Shown: positions 7,321-11,284 of the stretch, in pieces
Layout: every line of letters begins with the position of its first letter
Numbering within the stretch: position 1 is the first letter of the stretch
Source: CAYLLN01 sp036496265
Lineage (GTDB): Bacteria; Planctomycetota; Planctomycetia; Pirellulales; Pirellulaceae
Direction: 5' to 3'
Assembly: GCA_036496265.1 (NCBI GenBank)
Contig: DASXLL010000399.1
Span: 1-11,284, forward strand
Length of the DNA stretch: 11,284 nt
Translations under genes and position numbers: made by a program
Notes under the pieces: generated by a model
What the model was told of the DNA's origin: nothing
What the model saw: only the letters and a program-made list of their open reading frames with translations
The model's database searches: none

Positions 7321-8361
7321 CTATTTGGCAGCCGGCGCCGGAGCTGGCGGATTCGACGTGGCTTCGATTTTCACAGCCTTGCAGCCCTTGAACGCACCGG
7401 CGCTGGCCTGATATTTTGTCGCGCCTTCGACTGCTACTTCCAACGGCTGATGCACGTCTTTGTCGGTCGTGATGATGTCGCCGACGCGCAGACCAATCAG
7501 ATCGCCCGTCGAGATTTTGGATTCGGCCAGCGTCACAACCAGCTCGACCTCCGCCTCATCCAGCCGCAGGCCGATGTTCGCCCGCGTCTGAGCGCTCGCG
7601 GCCGTCTTGCCGTAGGTCACCCAGCTATTGCTGGCGAGCCGACTGCTGACGCGCTCGATTGCATTGAACGGAATGCAGAGGTTGATCATGCCGCGCAATT
7701 CGCCGAGCAGCAGCTCGAAACTGATGAGCACAACGACTTCGTTCGGCGGCACGATTTGCACGAGTTGCGGATTGCTTTCGACGCGATCGACCGACAGCTT
7801 CAGCGGCAACAAGCCGTTCCAGGCATGCTTCAGCTCTTGCAGAAACAGCGACGTGATGCGGCCGACGAGCCGCAGCTCAATTTCCGTCAACGGACGCCGC
7901 GAAACCGGCCCGGCGTCTTTGCCACCGCCGAGCAAGCGATCGATGATCGGATACAGAATCGCCGGGTTGATGTCGAGGATCAGATGGCCTTCGAGCGGCT
8001 CGGCCCGAATCAGATTGAAGCACGTCGGGTTTTCCAGGCTGAAGACGAACTCGCCGTAAGTAAGCTGATCGACGCTCGTCAGCTTCACTTCGACAATCGA
8101 TCGCAGCAATGCCGAAAGGGCCGCGCCGAAGTTGCGGCCAAAGCCCTCGTGCAGCGATTGCAGGGCCCGCATCTGCTCTTTGCCGACGCGCTCCGGCCGT
8201 TTGAAATCATAGGGAACGACCTTTTCGCGAATGCGAGCCCCCGGCTTTCCCGCGCCGGGCACACCGGCTTCGGCCTGCGCAGCCGCATTCCGCGCGGCGT
8301 GCGATTCCATCGCCGTGATGAGGTTTTCGACTTCCGTCTGACTAAGAACTTCGTCGGCCAT
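7321..8361 (-). CDS. fliM: Flagellar motor switch protein FliM
   Basis: The 346-residue product matches FliM over its full length. FliM sits in the C-ring at the base of the flagellum, where it binds phosphorylated CheY and changes rotation direction. The N-terminus carries VLSQTEVENLI (residues 5-15), the equivalent of the LSQxEIDxLL CheY-binding peptide. An Ala/Gly/Pro linker runs to about 45. The middle domain starts at VVPYDFKRPERV (48-59) and includes LQSLHEGFGRNF, then LLGGGKDAG (143-151) in place of the usual GGxG stretch. The C-terminal SpoA-type domain spans about 265-333 (RLDEAEVELVVTLAESKIS and GDIITTDK), and an Ala/Pro tail closes it. It starts 12 nt after the proA stop. A GGGAG within the end of proA (8377-8381) lies 15 nt before the ATG, a long spacing that suggests coupling. 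No other flagellar gene is in the window. Confidence 0.95.
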   Translation of the reverse strand: MADEVLSQTEVENLITAMESHAARNAAAQAEAGVPGAGKPGARIREKVVPYDFKRPERVGKEQMRALQSLHEGFGRNFGAALSALLRSIVEVKLTSVDQLTYGEFVFSLENPTCFNLIRAEPLEGHLILDINPAILYPIIDRLLGGGKDAGPVSRRPLTEIELRLVGRITSLFLQELKHAWNGLLPLKLSVDRVESNPQLVQIVPPNEVVVLISFELLLGELRGMINLCIPFNAIERVSSRLASNSWVTYGKTAASAQTRANIGLRLDEAEVELVVTLAESKISTGDLIGLRVGDIITTDKDVHQPLEVAVEGATKYQASAGAFKGCKAVKIEATSNPPAPAPAAK

Positions 8362-8373
8362 GACGATTGAATA

Positions 8374-9654
8374 TCACTCCCTGATTTGTCCGTCTCCGAG
8401 CACCACATACTTATACGTCGTCAGCTCTTTCAGTCCACAAGGTCCGCGGGCGTGGAATTTATCGGTGCTGATGCCGATTTCCGCGCCAAGGCCGAGCTGA
8501 AAGCCATCATTAAATCGCGTACTGGCGTTCACCATGACTGCAGAGCTATCCACGCGGGCAGTGAACTCGCGGGCGGCGGCCAGATCCTGCGTGATGATCG
8601 CGTCCGTGTGCTTGGAGCCATAATGATTGATGTGGTCGATCGCTTCGGCAAGCGAATCGACGACCTTGATCGAAATAATCGGCCCGAGGAACTCGGTGCC
8701 GTAGTCTTCCTCGGTTGCCGGCTTGGCTCCTTGAACTAACAGCCGCGGCCGCGATCGCTCATCCGCCCGCAATTCGACGCCGTGCTCGGCCAGCACTGGC
8801 CCAATTCGCGGCAGAAACGTGTCCGCGACCTTGGCATGCACAAGCAGAGACTCGCAGGCGTTGCAGACGCCCATCCGCTGGCACTTGGCGTTGATCGTGA
8901 TCTGCTGGGCCATCGCGAGGTCCGCCGACGCATCGACATAGACATGGCAATTGCCCGTGAAATGCTTGATGACCGGCATCTTGGCTTCCGCAGCGACGCG
9001 GCGAATCAAGCTTTCGCCGCCGCGGGGAATGGCGAGGTCGATGAACTCGGGCATCGCCAGAAAATGGCCCACAGCGCTCCGATCGGCCGTGTTGACCAGA
9101 TGAATCGCATCTATCGGCAAGCCGGTATCGGCCGCCGCGTCCTGCATGATCTGCACGATCGCCGCGCTCGAATGCGCCGCCTCCTTGCCGCCGCGCAAAA
9201 TCACCGCATTGCCACTTTTTACGCAAATCGCCGCGGCATCGGCCGTCACATTGGGCCGCGATTCGTAGATGAAAAACACCACACCCAGCGGTACGCGCTT
9301 TTTCAACACTTCCAAGCCATTCGGCCGCACCGACGACTCGATCGTCTCGCCAACAGGATCCGGTAACGTCGCGACTTCATCGAGCCCAACCGCAATGTCC
9401 TCAATCCGCTGCGGCGTCAGCTTCAACCGATCGATTTCGGCATCACTGAGACCATAGCCAGGTGCCGCGTCCAAATCTTCCTTATTAGCCGCCAGCAAAT
9501 CGGCGGTCTGCCGCCTTAGCCGGGCCGCCGATTCGCGGAGCCACGCGTTCTTCACATCCCCCCGCACGAGGGCCAACTCGCTAGCCGCGGCCTTCGCGCG
9601 GCGAGCTGCCTCGCGGCAATATTCGGCCAGGTCATTTTGGAGCTGAGTTGCCAT
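8374..9654 (-). CDS. proA: Gamma-glutamyl phosphate reductase (glutamate-5-semialdehyde dehydrogenase)
   Basis: ProA reduces gamma-glutamyl phosphate to glutamate-5-semialdehyde with NADPH, the second step of proline synthesis, in the cytoplasm. The start ATG at 9654-9652 gives 426 residues, close to the 417 of E. coli ProA. An in-frame start at 9732 was rejected because the extra 26 residues do not look like ProA and would cover the predicted promoter. Motifs seen are PLGVVFFIYESRPNVTADAA (122-141), AIPRGGESLI (208-217), VIKHFTGNCHVYVD (228-241) and NAKCQRMGVCNACESLLVH (255-273) with catalytic Cys264. The ProA signature, AIDHINHYGSKHTDAI, is at 338-353. The C-terminal STRFNDGFQLGLGAEIGIST is intact. 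No proB partner is nearby. It is the first gene of a probable proA-fliM transcript, from the promoter at 9704-9732. The Shine-Dalgarno is weak. Confidence 0.97.
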   Translation of the reverse strand: MATQLQNDLAEYCREAARRAKAAASELALVRGDVKNAWLRESAARLRRQTADLLAANKEDLDAAPGYGLSDAEIDRLKLTPQRIEDIAVGLDEVATLPDPVGETIESSVRPNGLEVLKKRVPLGVVFFIYESRPNVTADAAAICVKSGNAVILRGGKEAAHSSAAIVQIMQDAAADTGLPIDAIHLVNTADRSAVGHFLAMPEFIDLAIPRGGESLIRRVAAEAKMPVIKHFTGNCHVYVDASADLAMAQQITINAKCQRMGVCNACESLLVHAKVADTFLPRIGPVLAEHGVELRADERSRPRLLVQGAKPATEEDYGTEFLGPIISIKVVDSLAEAIDHINHYGSKHTDAIITQDLAAAREFTARVDSSAVMVNASTRFNDGFQLGLGAEIGISTDKFHARGPCGLKELTTYKYVVLGDGQIRE

Positions 9655-9703
9655 CGAAAACCGAACGAAAATCCTTGCGACGCTGACGTTTATGCCTTCT
9701 CGG

Positions 9704-9732
9704 AGTATCGGCAAACTTTCCCTAGCGGTCAA
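9704..9732 (-). promoter_or_regulatory. Predicted sigma70-type promoter of proA
   Basis: On the minus strand, TTGACC (9732-9727, five of six consensus bases) is followed after exactly 17 nt by GATACT (9709-9704, four of six). Transcription would begin near 9697, giving a leader of about 43 nt before the proA ATG at 9654. The position and spacing are good, and no better candidate lies closer. No operator was recognised. Confidence 0.55.
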
Positions 9733-9750
9733 TGTCGCCGTTCCGTAGGT

Positions 9751-9767
9751 CCCGCCGGCCCGGCGGG
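9751..9767. repeat. GC-rich perfect palindrome (REP-like)
   Basis: CCCGCCGG (9751-9758) and CCGGCGGG (9760-9767) are a perfect 8-bp inverted repeat around one central C, extendable by a T-A pair (9750/9768). It lies just upstream of the proA promoter and about 73 nt before the possible forward -10. There is no T-tract on either side, so it is a poor intrinsic terminator. Short GC palindromes of this form are often dispersed in high-GC genomes; only one copy is in this window, so a repeat family is inference. Confidence 0.5.
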
Positions 9768-9817
9768 ATCCTTTCGCTGCTCATTTTCCGCAAACTGTCA
9801 TTGCTATCACTAATAGT

Positions 9818-9846
9818 TTGCTTTCTTAGAATCAGTTGCCTATAAT
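9818..9846 (+). promoter_or_regulatory. Possible forward promoter for the S41 protease transcript
   Basis: A perfect TATAAT at 9841-9846 is preceded, with a 17-nt spacer, by TTGCTT at 9818-9823, which matches the -35 consensus at only its first three positions. It faces the S41 protease gene but is about 435 nt from its ATG. A promoter closer to the gene was not seen. The hexamer and spacing support it; the weak -35 and long leader argue for caution. Confidence 0.35.
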
Positions 9847-10113
9847 CACGACCGACGCCCATCGGGTTGCCTATCTCGGGACAACTCGCCGTGCAAGGAC
9901 GCATCACCGGTAATTGAAGTGGACGCCGCACGCTCTTCCCAACCCGCTCGACCGCTTCTGCTGCACGTCATTGGCAGCGGTTGTAAGGGTTTTCCGGCAA
10001 AGCAGTTGCGCCGCTTTTTTGACCACGGGCAAACGGTGACCTATATTCGTTCGGCGGAAGGATTGCGCTTGTTTAGCTGCTGAATCTCGTGACTGGTTAG
10101 CTGAGAGCACTCG

Positions 10114-10161
10114 GGCTTTCAGTTGCACGTGGCCTGTTGGGGCGATTTCAGGCTGAAAGCC
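10114..10161 (+). repeat. Inverted repeat forming a possible leader hairpin
   Basis: GGCTTTCAG (10114-10122) and CTGAAAGCC (10153-10161) are perfect 9-bp reverse complements. Two G-U pairs (10123/10152 and 10124/10151) could extend the stem to 11 bp around a 26-nt loop. The repeat ends 127 nt before the ATG of the S41 gene. There is no U-tract after it, so it is not a plain terminator; a folded leader element or a protein-binding site are both possible. Confidence 0.45.
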
Positions 10162-10288
10162 GCAGTTCCGCTGCCGTGGCCTTGCACATCCTGAATCGAC
10201 GCTGGCCCCCCCTCGCTGGCAACTCCGTCGCGGCAAATCGCCGTGATGCCAGACTTGGTCGACAGCGCCATCCCCGGCGAGTTCGCGC

Positions 10289-11284
10289 ATGCTGGTCCAC
10301 AGGCTGATTGCATTCGGTCGGCTACTGGCCGTCTATCTGGTTCTGTTCGCCAGCGTGGCCACTGCGCCGCAAGTCACGCTCGCCCAATCGGTCACGCTTT
10401 CGCAGCCCGTCGCGACGCACGACGACCTGGCCGTCGTTCTCGAAGCAGGCTCCAAGCTCGAACGCGAGCGCCGCTGGGCTGAAGCTCTCTCTCACTATGA
10501 GGACGCTCTCAAGCAGCATCCGCAACGGCCCGACTTGCAGCAGCGGGTCAGCCTGGCCCGGGCCCATTATGAAGTTTGCCGCCGCTACAACGATCAGTCG
10601 TATAACACCGCGCTCTCTACGCTGACCGAGCGCGATGCTCTGGCAATCTATGAAGAGGTGCTGCTGAAGGTGCAGTCGCATTATGTGCATGAGCCGCAGT
10701 GGCAGAGGATCGTAAATATTGGCCAGATCAACATGCAAGTCGCGGTGACCGAGCCGCTGTTTGTATCGAAATACCTTTCGAGCGCGCCGGTCGAGAAGCT
10801 GACCGCGCTGCAGCGCGATGTCGAGCAGATTATCCTCTCGCGCTCCGTCGCCGATCGGCGGCAGGCGAGTCAGGTGGTGCAGACCGTGGCCGCCACGCTC
10901 CGCGACCGCTACGGCCTCCCGGCTCAAGCGGCCATTCTGGAATTCGTCAGCGGCGCGGCCGCGGCGCTCGACGAATATTCAAGCTTCCTGACCGGCGGCC
11001 AGATGGACGAGCTGTTCTCGCAGATTGAAGGCAATTTTGTCGGCCTGGGCGTCGAGCTCAAGACCGAGCCGGCGGGCCTTTCAATCGTTAACGTGATTCC
11101 CAACGGTCCTGCTTACACCGGCGGCATCCGCAACGGCGATTTGATCGTCTCTGTCGATGGCAAAACGCCAGCCGATTGCTCGCCCGATACGCTCGCCGAC
11201 ATGCTCCGCGGCCCCGAAGGCACCAAGGTCGTCGTGGCAGTGAAGAACAGCAATGGCGGACTGCAATCACTAACGCTGACGCGC
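10289..11284 (+). CDS. Secreted S41-family (CtpA-type) C-terminal processing protease, N-terminal part (3' truncated)
   Basis: The frame is open from the ATG at 10289-10291 to the window end, giving 332 residues; an in-frame stop at 10244 blocks any start further upstream. Residues 1-33 are a signal peptide (MLVHRLIAFGRLLAVYLVLF, then a TLAQ/S-type site). Residues 45-105 are TPR-like (KLERERRWAEALSHYEDALK). Residues 224-262 (AAALDEYSSFLTGGQMDELF, then GNFVGLGVELK) are the characteristic S41 segment leading into the PDZ domain, which spans about 245-330 (AGLSIVNVIPNGPAYTGGIR, NGDLIVSVDG, MLRGPEGTKV). In this family the PDZ domain presents substrate C-termini to a Ser/Lys catalytic site; that catalytic domain lies beyond the window and cannot be checked. 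The protein should act in the periplasm. About 200 residues precede the S41 segment, longer than in textbook CtpA. The ribosome binding site is weak (GGCGAG). Confidence 0.85.
   Translation, partial: MLVHRLIAFGRLLAVYLVLFASVATAPQVTLAQSVTLSQPVATHDDLAVVLEAGSKLERERRWAEALSHYEDALKQHPQRPDLQQRVSLARAHYEVCRRYNDQSYNTALSTLTERDALAIYEEVLLKVQSHYVHEPQWQRIVNIGQINMQVAVTEPLFVSKYLSSAPVEKLTALQRDVEQIILSRSVADRRQASQVVQTVAATLRDRYGLPAQAAILEFVSGAAAALDEYSSFLTGGQMDELFSQIEGNFVGLGVELKTEPAGLSIVNVIPNGPAYTGGIRNGDLIVSVDGKTPADCSPDTLADMLRGPEGTKVVVAVKNSNGGLQSLTLTR

Larger units (their letters stand above)
9655..10288. other. 634-nt divergent intergenic region between proA and the S41 protease gene
   Basis: No convincing gene was found here on either strand. 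The stretch holds the predicted proA promoter (minus strand), a GC-rich palindrome at 9751-9767, a possible forward promoter ending in TATAAT at 9841-9846, a T6 run at 10015-10020 after a weak 5-bp stem, and a 9-bp inverted repeat at 10114-10161. A CAAACT...AGTTTG inverted repeat (9791-9796 and 9815-9820) lies next to the forward promoter and could be an operator, but is only 6 bp. If the forward promoter is real, the protease transcript has a leader of about 435 nt. I do not recognise a known riboswitch or small RNA. Confidence 0.6.

Noticed and set aside
7060..8370. A 436-codon open frame on the plus strand.
   Set aside because: It lies antisense to fliM and the start of the transglutaminase-like gene, both clear matches. 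Its product is Arg/Gln/His-rich without any recognisable domain, as expected of a shadow frame in GC-rich DNA.
9999..10020. AAAGC...GCTTT stem with a T6 run as an intrinsic terminator.
   Set aside because: The stem is 5 bp and AT-rich with a 9-nt loop, too weak to list as a terminator; it is mentioned only as part of the leader observation.
9919..10083. A 54-codon plus-strand frame with a GTG start (V-D-A-A-R-S-S...), in the divergent intergenic region.
   Set aside because: There is no Shine-Dalgarno before the GTG, no ATG in the frame, mixed third-position composition and no recognised family. It could still be a leader peptide, but the sequence does not support it.
9904..10290. A 128-codon minus-strand frame in the same intergenic region.
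   Set aside because: The product is Arg/Gln/Cys-rich without a domain or credible start context, and it runs through the predicted forward promoter transcript and hairpin.

Overview
The window looks like chromosomal DNA from a planctomycete, most likely of the Pirellula/Blastopirellula type. This is an inference from gene content. The left edge carries the C-terminal CxxCH heme-binding domain typical of the large secreted Pirellula/Verrucomicrobium-type cytochrome proteins. Next to it is a small PFxPF protein of a kind common in planctomycetes, and there are ThuA-family and secreted helical-repeat/beta-propeller proteins. Coding density is high, GC is moderately high, and flagellar and housekeeping genes are dispersed. 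I see no tRNA, rRNA, CRISPR array, transposase or phage gene.

Layout. (1) 3-587 (+) is the 3' end of a heme-binding CxxCH protein. (2) 642-1198 (+) is a two-gene unit: a 79-aa PFxPF protein and a 103-aa membrane protein, 5 nt apart. (3) 7165-1207 (-) is a run of four same-strand genes: an exported transglutaminase-like/TPR protein, two tandem full-length paralogs with an alpha-helical repeat domain followed by a WD40-like propeller (one with a signal peptide, one with an N-terminal membrane anchor), and a ThuA-like protein. (4) 9654-7321 (-) is proA (proline biosynthesis) followed after 12 nt by fliM (flagellar switch). (5) 9655-10288 is a 634-nt divergent intergenic region with a good proA promoter, a GC-rich palindrome, a possible forward promoter and an RNA hairpin. 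(6) 10289 to the window end (+) is the N-terminal part of a secreted S41/CtpA-type protease with a PDZ domain.

Functional reading. The proA-fliM pair looks co-transcribed but mixes unrelated functions, which fits the scattered flagellar genes of planctomycetes. The most intriguing block is the 7165-2035 run. Three consecutive proteins destined for the membrane or periplasm combine a transglutaminase-like domain, helical repeats and beta-propellers, and two of them are products of an old tandem duplication. Their role is unknown; a scaffold or envelope-associated assembly is a guess. Nothing in the window proves a new defence or mobile system.
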